This document shows, piece by piece, positions 1-9,791 of a stretch of 64,000 nucleotides of DNA. The translations under genes and the position numbers were made by a program. Source of the DNA: JABHGY01 sp964525185 (lineage in GTDB: Bacteria > Fidelibacterota > Marinisomatia > Marinisomatales > UBA1611); assembly GCA_964525185.1 (NCBI GenBank), contig CAZGFQ010000002.1:36814-100813 (forward strand). Direction: 5' to 3'. The notes beneath the pieces were generated by a model. That model was not told where the DNA came from and made no database searches. It saw nothing but the letters and a program-made list of their open reading frames with translations. The first letter of the stretch is position 1; each line of letters starts with the position of its first letter.

Positions 1-594
1 GTTGATGCAACCTGCCCATTAGTGACTGAAATTCATAATGAAATTAAGCAGCTAGATGAAGAAGGGCGACAAACGATTATTATTGGTGATCATGGACATG
101 ATGAAGTTATTGGCATAGCATCACAGGTTGAAAATCCAATCATTCTATCCACTGTAGATGAAGCAAAAAATTTAAGAAAAATGAAAAGTGCAGGCGTTGT
201 AACTCAATCAACGCAAATGATAGAAAATGTGCAAGAAATTATCAATGAACTCATGATAAAAGTATTTGATTTGCGATTTGTAAATACCATTTGTTACCCA
301 ACCCGAAGGAACCATGAACAAATTAAATCATTGGCTGAAAAAAGTGATTTAATGATTGTTATAGGTTCTTTCACGAGTGCAAATTCAAAACGATTAACTC
401 AACTTGCATTAGAAAGAAACCCAAAGTCATACCAAGTGACATGTGGTAAAGATATTAATGAAGAATGGTTTGATGATGTAAATGTAGTTGGCATTTCTGC
501 CGGAGCATCTACACCGGATTCCATTATTAATGAAGTAACTAATAAAATTAGAAAAATAGGAAATGTTCTTAAGGAGGAACTTGTTTATGAGTAA
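1..594 (+). CDS. ispH: 4-hydroxy-3-methylbut-2-enyl diphosphate reductase (partial, 5' end outside window)
   Basis: Last enzyme of the MEP isoprenoid pathway; it reduces HMBPP to IPP and DMAPP with a [4Fe-4S] cluster. The frame is open from base 1, which encodes VDATCPLV, so the real start lies upstream and about 197 residues are present. Visible family marks are the cluster cysteine in ATCPLV, the GDHGHDEVIG segment with its acidic residue, VTQSTQ, the second cluster cysteine in NTICYPT, and the closing GISAGASTPDSII motif. The N-terminal third with the first cysteine is missing only because of the window edge. The end overlaps pdxS by 8 bases. The pathway's first enzyme, dxs, lies 1.5 kb downstream. 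Confidence 0.95.
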   Translation, partial: VDATCPLVTEIHNEIKQLDEEGRQTIIIGDHGHDEVIGIASQVENPIILSTVDEAKNLRKMKSAGVVTQSTQMIENVQEIINELMIKVFDLRFVNTICYPTRRNHEQIKSLAEKSDLMIVIGSFTSANSKRLTQLALERNPKSYQVTCGKDINEEWFDDVNVVGISAGASTPDSIINEVTNKIRKIGNVLKEELVYE

Positions 595-1468
595 AGGTGA
601 ATTCGGCGTAAAAGTCGGGTTGGCAGAAATGCTAAAAGGTGGAGTTATTATGGATGTAACATCCGCAGACCAAGCAAAAATAGCTGAAGACGCAGGTGCA
701 TGTGCTGTAATGGCGTTAGAAAGAATTCCTGCTGATATTAGAGAAGATGGCGGAATTGCACGTATGAGTGACCCTGCCATGATAAAAGAAATTCAAAAGA
801 CAGTTTCAATTCCGGTTATGGCTAAATGTAGAATTGGCCATTTTGCAGAAGCCCAAGTATTAGAAACACTCGAAGTTGATTTTATTGATGAAAGCGAAGT
901 TTTGACTCCTGCTGATGAAAAAAACCATATATGGAAGCATGATTTTAAAATACCATTTGTTTGTGGAGCACGAAATCTAGGCGAAGCGCTAAGACGGATT
1001 GGTGAAGGAGCAGCAATGATTCGTACTAAAGGTGAGGCTGGTAGTGGAAATATCGTTGAAGCTGTTCGTCATATGAGAACCATCCAATCAGAAATAAAGA
1101 AAATGGCTACTTTAGACCAAGACGAAATAATGGCTGTGGCTAAAGAAATGGGTGCTCCTTTTTCTTTAGTTCAGGAAGTTGCTGAATTTGGGAAATTACC
1201 TGTTCCAAACTTTGCAGCAGGAGGAATTGCCACCCCCGCTGATGCTTCATTAATGATGCAATTAGGGGCTGAAACGGTTTTTGTTGGATCTGGTATTTTT
1301 AAAAGTGACGATCCAAAAACACGCGCTAAAGCTGTGGTTGAAGCAACTACGCATTTTATGGATGCAAATAAAGTAGCCGAAGCATCTACTGGACTAAAAA
1401 GTGCTATGAAGGGACTAGATATGTCAGAAATTCCAGAAGGTGAAAGATTGCAGGAGCGTGGCTGGTAG
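587..1468 (+). CDS. pdxS: Pyridoxal 5'-phosphate synthase, lyase subunit PdxS
   Basis: Synthase subunit of the DXP-independent vitamin B6 route; with ammonia from PdxT it makes PLP from ribose 5-phosphate and glyceraldehyde 3-phosphate. The 293-residue protein has the usual PdxS length and beta/alpha-barrel motifs: GGVIMDVTSADQAKIAEDAG, the lysine in VMAKCRIGHF, and the second lysine in MIRTKGEAGSGN. I chose the ATG at 587, which follows AAGGAGG (571-577), over the upstream in-frame start at 563 that has no such site. It overlaps ispH by 8 bases and its TAG shares one base with the GTG of pdxT. Confidence 0.97.
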   Translation: MSKGEFGVKVGLAEMLKGGVIMDVTSADQAKIAEDAGACAVMALERIPADIREDGGIARMSDPAMIKEIQKTVSIPVMAKCRIGHFAEAQVLETLEVDFIDESEVLTPADEKNHIWKHDFKIPFVCGARNLGEALRRIGEGAAMIRTKGEAGSGNIVEAVRHMRTIQSEIKKMATLDQDEIMAVAKEMGAPFSLVQEVAEFGKLPVPNFAAGGIATPADASLMMQLGAETVFVGSGIFKSDDPKTRAKAVVEATTHFMDANKVAEASTGLKSAMKGLDMSEIPEGERLQERGW

Positions 1469-2073
1469 TGAAAATTGGTGTCTTAGAACTCCAAGGTGAT
1501 TTTGAAAAACACCATCAATTAATGTCGGAATTAGGTGTTGAATCTATTCCGATTAAAACACTCCAAGATCTTGAAAAAGTTGAAGGTTGTATTATTCCTG
1601 GTGGTGAATCAACCACATTGTCAATCTTGATGGAAAGATATGAAATGGTAAATCCCATTACATCATTCAGCAAATCATTCCCTGTTTTAGGTACATGTGC
1701 TGGATTGATAATGATGGCCAGTAGAGTTCAAGATGATCGAATTACACCATTAGGATTACTTGATATTCAGGTGAATCGAAATGCTTATGGCCGCCAAATA
1801 CACTCCGGAACAAAAACAGTTCAGATGCATTGGAAAGAATCTATCTTTTCTATACCTGCGACCATGATTCGAGCGCCAAAAATTGAGAGCGTGGGTGATA
1901 ACGTAACCATATTGTCTGAATGGGAAGAATCACCCATTGCTGTTATGGATGGTCATCATATTGGAATAAATTTTCACCCTGAATTAAATAATGTATCCTT
2001 ATTCCACGAAATATTATTTCAACCAAAAAGTCAAAATTATTACAAACCCAATCAGGAAAAAAATGTCAGTTAA
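1468..2073 (+). CDS. pdxT: Pyridoxal 5'-phosphate synthase, glutaminase subunit PdxT
   Basis: Class I glutamine amidotransferase that hydrolyses glutamine and passes ammonia to PdxS. The 201-residue protein begins KIGVLELQGDFEKH, carries the GGESTT oxyanion region, the nucleophile cysteine in GTCAGLIMM, and the His-Glu pair in FHPEL. It starts at a GTG inside TAGTG, so its translation is probably coupled to pdxS. Its 3' end overlaps dxs by 11 bases. Confidence 0.95.
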   Translation: MKIGVLELQGDFEKHHQLMSELGVESIPIKTLQDLEKVEGCIIPGGESTTLSILMERYEMVNPITSFSKSFPVLGTCAGLIMMASRVQDDRITPLGLLDIQVNRNAYGRQIHSGTKTVQMHWKESIFSIPATMIRAPKIESVGDNVTILSEWEESPIAVMDGHHIGINFHPELNNVSLFHEILFQPKSQNYYKPNQEKNVS

Positions 2074-3964
2074 ACATTTACCAACAATTCAATCTCCAGC
2101 AGATATTAAAGATTATAGCATGGAAGAGCTTCATCAATTATGTGATGAATTAAGAAGTCATATTATTGAAACCATTACGGAAACCGGAGGGCACCTTGCG
2201 CCAACCCTTGGTGTCATTGAACTCACTGTAGCTCTTCATTATATTTATGATACGCCCAAAGATAAGATCATTTGGGATGTAGGTCACCAAGCCTATGCTC
2301 ATAAGCTATTAACAGGAAGATATGATAGTTTCCCTACGATTCGGCAATTTAAAGGAATAAGTGGTTTCTTAAAACGCAATGAAAGCGAATATGATGTATT
2401 TGGAGCTGGACATGCGTCCACGTCTATTTCTGCTGGATTAGGTGTTGCTGCCGGTAGAGATCATAATGGAGACAATTTTAGAGTCGCTTCAATTATTGGT
2501 GATGGATCTATGTCGGGTGGTTTAGCATTCGAGGGGATTAATAATGCGGGGCATCTCCGGAAACAATTGCTTGTAATATTGAATGATAATGAAATGTCGA
2601 TTTCCCCAAATGTGGGAGCATTACACCATTATTTAACACGGATTGTTACAAACCCAATTTACAATCGAATTCGAGATGAAATTTGGGATATCACTGGAAA
2701 ACTCCCTTATGGTAAGAAATTATCTAGAACCTTCATCAAAAAAATTGAAGAAAGTATTAAAAGTTTATTAGTGCCAGGGATTCTATTTGATGAACTTGGG
2801 TTTCGGTATATGGGGCCAATAAATGGACATGACTTAGATGAAGTGGTTCATACGCTTAATAATATTAAAGACATTAAAACGCCAATTTTGTTGCATGTAC
2901 TAACAAAAAAAGGCAAAGGTATGAATCAAGCAGAGAACGATCCAATTAATTATCATGGTGTTAAACCAAATGGGAAAAACAAACCAATCGTTGAAAAAAG
3001 TGAAATTGAAGCACCTTCATTTCAATCTGTGTTTGGTTCATTAGCCATAGAAGTGGCTCGAAACCAAAATGAGACGGTATGTGTTACTGCAGCGATGAGA
3101 GAAGGTACTGGACTTGTCCCCTATGCAAAAGAATTCCCAGATCGCTATTATGATGTTGGGATAGCCGAAGGACATGCGGTAACATTTGCGGGTGGTCTTG
3201 CGACGGAAAAAACGCGACCCATTCTTGCTATTTATTCTACATTTTTGCAAAGAGCCTTTGATCATATAGTGCATGATATTGCCATTCAGAAATTACCTCT
3301 AATCTTTTGCTTAGATCGGTCGGGCGTTGCTGGCGAAGATGGCCCAACTCATCACGGTGCATTAGATATTCCTTATATGAGATGCATCCAAGATATGGTT
3401 GTTACAGCCCCAAAAAACGGGAATGAATTCAGACATTTATTATATACGGCCTTGAATCAATCTACAAAACCGTTTTCAATTCGATATCCGAAAGCAAGTT
3501 CAGTTGAATTTGACGAAAAAGGACAGGCAGAATTATTGCCATTGGGTTCGTGGGAAGTATTGAAAAATGGTTCAGATGTAGCGTTACTCGCTGTTGGCCC
3601 CTTGGTATATACTGCCTTAGACGTTGCGGATGAATTATCTCGAGATGAAATCAAATGTGAAGTTGTAAATTGCCGATTTATTAAACCTATGGATACACAA
3701 TATCTAGAATCTCTTGTCAAAAACTTTAATAACGTTATTACGCTTGAAGAAGGAAATATTACAGGTGGTTTTGGAGATGGCGTTTCTTCATGGCTTTTAG
3801 AAAATGGATATGAAGGATCCTTAAAACGTATTGGGCTCCCTGATGCATTTGTTGAACATGGGACAAGAGAAGAACTGTTGGATCTTGTTGGCCTTACGCA
3901 AGCTCATATAACGAATACTGTTAGAAATCAGTTTCAAAAACAGGTGGTTGGCTCACCTATTTAA
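2063..3964 (+). CDS. dxs: 1-deoxy-D-xylulose-5-phosphate synthase
   Basis: Thiamine-diphosphate transketolase-like enzyme that condenses pyruvate and glyceraldehyde 3-phosphate to DXP, the first MEP-pathway step. The 633 residues match the family length (about 620-640). Motifs include the TPP-binding GDGSMSGG...N, LNDNEMSISPNVGAL, and the DXS block RSGVAGEDGPTHHGALD. I chose the ATG at 2063 (MSVKHLPT) rather than the frame opening at 1991, which lies deep inside pdxT; even so it overlaps pdxT by 11 bases. PdxST uses the other B6 route, so DXP here probably feeds isoprenoids and thiamine only. Confidence 0.95.
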   Translation: MSVKHLPTIQSPADIKDYSMEELHQLCDELRSHIIETITETGGHLAPTLGVIELTVALHYIYDTPKDKIIWDVGHQAYAHKLLTGRYDSFPTIRQFKGISGFLKRNESEYDVFGAGHASTSISAGLGVAAGRDHNGDNFRVASIIGDGSMSGGLAFEGINNAGHLRKQLLVILNDNEMSISPNVGALHHYLTRIVTNPIYNRIRDEIWDITGKLPYGKKLSRTFIKKIEESIKSLLVPGILFDELGFRYMGPINGHDLDEVVHTLNNIKDIKTPILLHVLTKKGKGMNQAENDPINYHGVKPNGKNKPIVEKSEIEAPSFQSVFGSLAIEVARNQNETVCVTAAMREGTGLVPYAKEFPDRYYDVGIAEGHAVTFAGGLATEKTRPILAIYSTFLQRAFDHIVHDIAIQKLPLIFCLDRSGVAGEDGPTHHGALDIPYMRCIQDMVVTAPKNGNEFRHLLYTALNQSTKPFSIRYPKASSVEFDEKGQAELLPLGSWEVLKNGSDVALLAVGPLVYTALDVADELSRDEIKCEVVNCRFIKPMDTQYLESLVKNFNNVITLEEGNITGGFGDGVSSWLLENGYEGSLKRIGLPDAFVEHGTREELLDLVGLTQAHITNTVRNQFQKQVVGSPI

Positions 3965-3967
3965 TCA

Positions 3968-5695
3968 ATGAATTCAATCTACTTAGCCGGTTTTGGACTT
4001 GGACTATTTTTTCTCGGTTATCGTTTTTATTCTAAATATTTATCTGAGAAAATTTATGATTTGCAGTCATTTACAGGGTTAACACCAGCTCATGAATTCA
4101 AAGATAATATAGATTTTATTCCCACAAAAAAGCCAATATTATTTGGTCACCATTTTACGTCTATCGCTGGTGCGGCTCCAATAATTGGTCCATGTATTGC
4201 AGCATACTGGGGATGGTTACCTGCCTTATTATGGATTGTCGTTGGCACTGTATTTATGGGTGCGGTGCATGATTTTGGAGCATTAGTTGTAAGTGTAAGA
4301 GAAAAAGGGAGAACTATTGCAGATATAACGGGTAATGTTATCAGTCAAAGAGCCAAAATAATGTTTCTATTTTTTATTCTAATGTTGACATGGCTTGTAT
4401 TGGCAGTGTTTGCTATGGCGATTGCGGGGTTATTCAACGCAGTTCCTACATCTGTTATACCTATCAATGTCGAAATAATTATTGCACTTATTATTGGAAC
4501 ACTTATTTACAAGAAAAATATAAATGCAACAATACCATCTATATTAGCTCTAGCTACTTTGTATTTATTTGTGTGGATAGGCACAAAAACGCCTATCACT
4601 TTAACAGTATTTGGTATTCAACCTGAGAATGCTCAAACTGTTTGGATTATTTTTCTTTTTATTTATTCTGGTATAGCTGGATTATTACCTGTTTGGCTTT
4701 TGCTTCAACCTCGAGATTATATTAATAGTCACCAATTAATGGTTGGGTTAGGATTAATATTTCTCGGTCTATTTATTGCCCAACCTGTTGTAGATGCGCC
4801 GATGCTAAGAGAAGATATTGGAACGGTTGGGCCTCCAATATTTCCATTACTTTTTGTAACGATAGCTTGTGGTGCTATTAGTGGGTTTCATGGATTAGTA
4901 TCATCAGGCACAACATCTAAGCAAGTTAATGATATTAATGATACACGGTTGATTGGATATGGGAGTATGATTGGTGAAGGTGCATTGGCGTTAGCATCTA
5001 CCATTGCCGCAGTTGCAGGAATAGCATTAGTATCAACATGCAATTTACCTTCTGTTGGGCATGTAGCAGATTTGAGCTGGCATGTCTATTATGATAATTG
5101 GGCACATGCATCTTCAAATAAGGCAACTGCATTTGTCCTGGGTGGAGGTGCATTATTACAAGAAATAGGTTTTGGTGAAGAATTAGCTAAAACAATTATT
5201 GCAGTTTTGGTTATTTCTTTTGCTGCCACAACTCTTGATACAGCAACGAGAATTCAACGATTTATTATTGGTGAAATAGGAGATTCAATTAATCAACCCA
5301 TTCTAAAAAATAGAGTTATTGGAACATTAGGTGCTATTCTACCGGCTTTTATATTAACAATGTGGTCTATTCCAGATCCTGTTACGGGACAGATAAAAGA
5401 AACAGCTTGGATTATTTGGCCTATTTTTGGGGCAAGTAATCAAATGTTGGCAGCACTCACATTAATGGTTATTGCCTTGTATTTTTGGAAATTGAAAAAA
5501 CCAGTATTATCACTTATAATACCATTTGTATTAATTACAGGTACAACAATTATTGCACTTTTAATCAATGCTCAAACTTTCTATCACAATAATGGACTTT
5601 TATTCGGAGTTGATATTGTGTTATTGGGATTAGTATTTTGGATGTTATTTGAAGGTTGGAGTGTGTATAGAAATATGGAAAAAAATCATGAATAA
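3968..5695 (+). CDS. cstA: Carbon starvation protein CstA-family transporter
   Basis: Multi-pass inner-membrane transporter of the CstA family, members of which import pyruvate or peptides. The protein has 575 residues, shorter than E. coli CstA (about 700) but typical of the short form. Hallmarks are HHFTSIAGAAPIIGP near residue 60, AVHDFGALVVSVREKG near residue 100, FHGLVSSGTTSKQ, and TTLDTATRIQRF. About 15 hydrophobic segments are visible. It starts 3 bases after dxs and overlaps the mutase gene by 8 bases. The substrate cannot be read from sequence; pyruvate would suit the dxs neighbour, but that is inference. Confidence 0.9.
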   Translation: MNSIYLAGFGLGLFFLGYRFYSKYLSEKIYDLQSFTGLTPAHEFKDNIDFIPTKKPILFGHHFTSIAGAAPIIGPCIAAYWGWLPALLWIVVGTVFMGAVHDFGALVVSVREKGRTIADITGNVISQRAKIMFLFFILMLTWLVLAVFAMAIAGLFNAVPTSVIPINVEIIIALIIGTLIYKKNINATIPSILALATLYLFVWIGTKTPITLTVFGIQPENAQTVWIIFLFIYSGIAGLLPVWLLLQPRDYINSHQLMVGLGLIFLGLFIAQPVVDAPMLREDIGTVGPPIFPLLFVTIACGAISGFHGLVSSGTTSKQVNDINDTRLIGYGSMIGEGALALASTIAAVAGIALVSTCNLPSVGHVADLSWHVYYDNWAHASSNKATAFVLGGGALLQEIGFGEELAKTIIAVLVISFAATTLDTATRIQRFIIGEIGDSINQPILKNRVIGTLGAILPAFILTMWSIPDPVTGQIKETAWIIWPIFGASNQMLAALTLMVIALYFWKLKKPVLSLIIPFVLITGTTIIALLINAQTFYHNNGLLFGVDIVLLGLVFWMLFEGWSVYRNMEKNHE

Positions 5696-7358
5696 AAATA
5701 ATTCTTACCAATTAAATCTTTTTGAAGAAAATAAACAGAAATGGGAAAAAACAGTTAATAATGCTTCAAAACGAGATATTGATTTTGATACTTTGAGTGG
5801 TGAAAAGATTGATGCATGCTATTTCCCTCAAACTCCAAATGAATCTTATTTAGATAATATTAGTTTTCCGGGACAATTCCCATATACACGTGGGGTACAT
5901 CCTAATTTGTATCGAGGGCGGCTATGGACAATGCGCCAATTTGCGGGATTTGGTACACCTGAGGATACTAATAATCGATACCATTTATTATTGAGTAAAG
6001 GGCAAACAGGATTGTCTGTTGCCTATGATATGCCCACATTAATGGGTTATGACCCCGACCATCCATTTTCTGAAGGAGAGGTCGGAAAATGCGGAGTTAA
6101 TGTTTCTTCGTTGAAAGATATGGAATTGCTTTTCGAAGGAATAAACCTAGGCGAAGTTTCCGTATCGCAAACCATTAATGGCCCTGCGATCATTTTATTG
6201 GCTTTTTATATCGCGGTAGCAGAAAAACAAAATATTCCATTAAATGCTCTTCGAGGAACACTTCAAAATGATATCTTAAAAGAATTTATTGCACAAAAAG
6301 AATGGATATTTCCACCAAAACAATCCATGCGCATTATAACCGATATGTTATCATTTTGTACAGACCATATGCCACAATTCAATACTATTTCAATTAGTGG
6401 ATACCATATTCGTGAAGCAGGGTCTACAGCAGCGCAAGAATTAGCATTTACATTAGCGGATGGTTTTGCATATGTAGAGCATGGAATAGATGTAGGGTTG
6501 GATGTAGATGATTTTGCTCCTCGATTATCATTTTTCTTTAATTCTCATTTAGATTTCTTTGAAGAAATTGCAAAATTTAGAGCTGCTCGGAGAATTTGGG
6601 CACGGCATATGAAGCATAAATATGGAGCCAAGAGTGAGCGTTCATTGAAATTAAGATTTCATACACAAACAGCTGGTTGCAGTCTGACAGCTCAGCAACC
6701 AGAAATAAATATTGCTAGAACAGGATTCCAAGGATTAGCTGCCGTCTTGGGTGGAACTCAAAGTTTACACACAAACTCCATGGATGAAACGTTAGCTCTT
6801 CCCAGTGAAAAAGCAGCTGAAATCGCACTAAGGACTCAACAACTTATTGCTTATGAAACAGGTGTGGCAAATGTAGTAGACCCATTGGGCGGATCGTGGT
6901 TTATAGAAGATTTAACCAATAAAATTGAAGAACAAGCAGAAAACTATTTTAATCAAATTAATGAGTTGGGTGGTGTAATTTCTGCTATTGAAAAAGGCTT
7001 TTTTCAAAGAGAAATAGCTAAGTCTGCTTCAGATTATCAGGAAAAGATAGATAATAAGAAACGAATTGTAGTCGGAGTAAATAAATTCGTGAATGAGGGG
7101 GAAATGATAGATATTCCTATTTTAGAAATAGGAGATGAAGCAGGACTAAAACAGCGTAAAGATTTATTAAAAATGAAACAAACTCGACATGCAGAAACTG
7201 TGGAAAAAGCTTTAGTGAAAATTCAACAAGCATGTGGTGGAACAGAAAATCTTGTACCATTGATAGTCGATGCTGCTAAGGCACAGGCAACACTTGGTGA
7301 AATTGTAGATGTAATGAAAAAAGAATTTGGAGAATGGCAAGAAACGGCTATTTTTTAA
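5688..7358 (+). CDS. Adenosylcobalamin-dependent acyl-CoA mutase large subunit (isobutyryl-CoA-mutase-like)
   Basis: Large catalytic subunit of the methylmalonyl/isobutyryl-CoA mutase family, which rearranges carbon skeletons by a radical mechanism. The 556 residues cover the TIM-barrel domain only; the C-terminal B12-binding domain of fused mutases is absent, as in two-subunit IcmA/IcmB or archaeal-type enzymes. Motifs: FPYTRGVHPNLYRGRLWTMR, SGYHIREAG, FHTQTAGCSLTAQQP, LGGTQSLHTNSMDE. The two specificity positions are Phe85 (in RQFAG) and Gln203 (in KEFIAQK), where methylmalonyl-CoA mutases have Tyr and Arg; Phe/Gln is the isobutyryl-CoA mutase pattern. No small B12 subunit or MeaB-type GTPase is in the window. 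Start chosen at ATG 5688, overlapping cstA. Confidence 0.88.
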   Translation: MNKNNSYQLNLFEENKQKWEKTVNNASKRDIDFDTLSGEKIDACYFPQTPNESYLDNISFPGQFPYTRGVHPNLYRGRLWTMRQFAGFGTPEDTNNRYHLLLSKGQTGLSVAYDMPTLMGYDPDHPFSEGEVGKCGVNVSSLKDMELLFEGINLGEVSVSQTINGPAIILLAFYIAVAEKQNIPLNALRGTLQNDILKEFIAQKEWIFPPKQSMRIITDMLSFCTDHMPQFNTISISGYHIREAGSTAAQELAFTLADGFAYVEHGIDVGLDVDDFAPRLSFFFNSHLDFFEEIAKFRAARRIWARHMKHKYGAKSERSLKLRFHTQTAGCSLTAQQPEINIARTGFQGLAAVLGGTQSLHTNSMDETLALPSEKAAEIALRTQQLIAYETGVANVVDPLGGSWFIEDLTNKIEEQAENYFNQINELGGVISAIEKGFFQREIAKSASDYQEKIDNKKRIVVGVNKFVNEGEMIDIPILEIGDEAGLKQRKDLLKMKQTRHAETVEKALVKIQQACGGTENLVPLIVDAAKAQATLGEIVDVMKKEFGEWQETAIF

Positions 7359-7377
7359 TAATAATGAGAGGAATAAA

Positions 7378-7815
7378 ATGAATTCAAAAAATAAGTTTAT
7401 TTTTGCTGTATCTGGGGTAATCTTAGTATTCGTTGTTTGGGTATATTGGGTGTCAACCAGTCCTAGCGAAGGAGCGAAATCAATGGTTGAATTTGTCGCA
7501 ATTGATGATTTATTTGATGACTATGAGAATGAACGTGTCCGCTTGGGTGGGCTAATTCAGGATGGATCTATTCAAATATCAGAATCCAATTTACTGGATG
7601 TACATTTTATGTTGGATCAAGATGACGAGAGCGTAAAAGTACATTATACCAAAACTAGACCCGATTTATTTAAAGATGGGGCAGAGGTGATTGTTGAAGG
7701 TGTATATACCGCGGGTGTTTTTCAAGCAGATATGCTTCAAACAAAATGTGCATCACGGTATGAAGGCGATTTAAGAGATGAATCTGATTATAGCATGGAA
7801 GAAATTGAAATATGA
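7378..7815 (+). CDS. ccmE: Cytochrome c maturation heme chaperone CcmE (cysteine type)
   Basis: Periplasmic, membrane-anchored heme chaperone that binds heme covalently and passes it to CcmF. The 145 residues show one N-terminal membrane segment (about 8-26), an OB-fold, and the C-terminal heme-binding region. Instead of the usual HxxxY it has Cys124-Ala-Ser-Arg-Tyr128, the CxxxY form known from Desulfovibrio and archaea. Start chosen at ATG 7378 after GAGAGGA; an upstream in-frame ATG at 7327 lies inside the mutase gene. It overlaps ccmF by ATGA. Confidence 0.92.
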   Translation: MNSKNKFIFAVSGVILVFVVWVYWVSTSPSEGAKSMVEFVAIDDLFDDYENERVRLGGLIQDGSIQISESNLLDVHFMLDQDDESVKVHYTKTRPDLFKDGAEVIVEGVYTAGVFQADMLQTKCASRYEGDLRDESDYSMEEIEI

Positions 7816-9791
7816 TACCTGTCGCTGGAGCTGTTTCACTCAACCTATCATTAGCTTTTGCAATATTAACGTTATTTGCAATAGGATTTTATATACGCAA
7901 TAATGATTATCGCCTTTTTTTAACTGGGCAAAGATTATCACTTGCTTCCTCTGGTTTAAGTGTCATTTCAACAATAATTCTGACTAATGAACTTATTCTA
8001 GGTAATTTTGATTTAGATTATGTGGCTCATTACACCAGTAATGAAACTCCACTATTATATAAAATTACAGCATTATGGGCTGGGCAATCGGGATCTATGT
8101 TATTTTGGTTAGCTATTTTATCTATTTATGCCATTATTGTTGTCCTTCAAAATCGTAAAGAACATCATTCTCTCATGCCTTGGGTTATTATTGTCATTAC
8201 AATTGTACAATTATTTTTCCTTGGAATGACGAACTTTGTAACAAACCCATTCGAACCTACAAATGCAGACTTTATTGTAATGAATGGAAATGGATTAAAT
8301 CCATTACTTCAAAACCCAACGATGGCGATTCATCCGCCTATGCTTTATTTGGGATATGTAGGATTTACTATTCCGTTTGCTTTCGCAATTGCAGCACTTA
8401 TAAAAAAAGATGCAAGCTCTCTTTGGATAAAAACAATTCGAAGATGGACATTAGTTACATGGCTTTTTCTCGGAATTGGCATAATACTTGGCGGTTGGTG
8501 GGCATATCTTGAATTAGGTTGGGGTGGCTATTGGGCGTGGGATCCAGTAGAAAATGCATCTTTTATGCCTTGGCTAACGGGGACTGCTTTTGTCCATTCA
8601 ATCATTATTCAAGAAAAGAAGAATATGCTCAAAATATGGAATATGATTTTAATTATATTAACATTTACATTATGCATTTTTGGGACATTTCTTACGCGAA
8701 GTGGAATTATGTCATCCGTTCATTCATTTACTGCAAGTGGATTAGGCCCCTTATTTTTCGGGTTTGTCATATTGATTCTTGTGGTGAGTTATGGATTGCT
8801 CTATGCAAGACGGAGCCATTTTCAGACTGAAAAACAATTGGAATCATTTACATCTAGAGAAAGTGGTTTTTTATTTAATAATGTTATTTTTGTCGTCATG
8901 TGTTTTGCAGTTTTCTGGGGAACGATATTCCCAGTGATTTCAGAAGCAGTACGAGGAACAAAAATAACAGTTGGTGCGCCATTTTTTAATCAAATTAATA
9001 TACCAATTGGGCTTATTCTTTTATTTTTAACTGGGGTAGGCCCTTTACTAGCATGGCGAAATACATCGAAAGAAAGTTTAATAAAGAATTTTACAATTCC
9101 ATTAATTGTTGCTTTTATTTCTGCTGGGGTGCTTCTTGCATTGGATATAAGAGGAAATGCAATGATGACATTATCCTTATCCGGATTTGTTTTTACAACT
9201 ATTGCAATTGAGTTTTGGCGTGGAATTCATGCTCGTACACGAAAATTTGATGAATCCACAATATCAGCATTTATAAAACTTATTCAAAAAAACAGAAGTC
9301 GTTATGGAGGCTATATTTCACATTTAGGCATTGTACTTATGTTTGTGGGCTTCAGTGGGCATGCCTTTGATATTGAAGATGAATGGGGGCTACAAATCGG
9401 GTCAAAAGAAACGGTTGGTAATTATGATGTTGAATTAGCTGGATTAAGTGAAGAAGAGCGTCCAAATCATTATGCTTATATTGCGGATTTGAATGTTTAT
9501 ACAACAGGTGGAGAGTTTGTTACAGACCTTCATCCCGAAAAGAGAATATATTTTCACAGAGACCCAAATCCTGATAAAAGACAACCGCATAGTGAATTGG
9601 ATATTTATTCGACTCTAACTAGAGATATTTATTCAATATTTACTGGTGTTGATCCAAAAAATCAGGTAGGGTATTTTAAAATAATGATTAATCCTTTAGT
9701 ACAATGGGTCTGGATTGGTAGTTATTTTTTAATAATTGGAACAGTAATAGCCATGTGGCCTGTAAAGAGGAAAAAAAATGAATTGGAATGA
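7812..9791 (+). CDS. ccmF: Heme lyase CcmF
   Basis: Integral membrane protein that transfers heme from CcmE to apocytochrome c on the periplasmic side. The 659 residues match CcmF length and show about 14 hydrophobic segments. Diagnostic sequences are WAGQSGSMLFW near residue 90 and the tryptophan-rich WWD block GGWWAYLELGWGGYWAWDP near residues 225-245, followed by ENASFMPWLTGTAFVHS. It overlaps ccmE by 4 bases and the next gene by 14. Confidence 0.96.
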   Translation: MIPVAGAVSLNLSLAFAILTLFAIGFYIRNNDYRLFLTGQRLSLASSGLSVISTIILTNELILGNFDLDYVAHYTSNETPLLYKITALWAGQSGSMLFWLAILSIYAIIVVLQNRKEHHSLMPWVIIVITIVQLFFLGMTNFVTNPFEPTNADFIVMNGNGLNPLLQNPTMAIHPPMLYLGYVGFTIPFAFAIAALIKKDASSLWIKTIRRWTLVTWLFLGIGIILGGWWAYLELGWGGYWAWDPVENASFMPWLTGTAFVHSIIIQEKKNMLKIWNMILIILTFTLCIFGTFLTRSGIMSSVHSFTASGLGPLFFGFVILILVVSYGLLYARRSHFQTEKQLESFTSRESGFLFNNVIFVVMCFAVFWGTIFPVISEAVRGTKITVGAPFFNQINIPIGLILLFLTGVGPLLAWRNTSKESLIKNFTIPLIVAFISAGVLLALDIRGNAMMTLSLSGFVFTTIAIEFWRGIHARTRKFDESTISAFIKLIQKNRSRYGGYISHLGIVLMFVGFSGHAFDIEDEWGLQIGSKETVGNYDVELAGLSEEERPNHYAYIADLNVYTTGGEFVTDLHPEKRIYFHRDPNPDKRQPHSELDIYSTLTRDIYSIFTGVDPKNQVGYFKIMINPLVQWVWIGSYFLIIGTVIAMWPVKRKKNELE

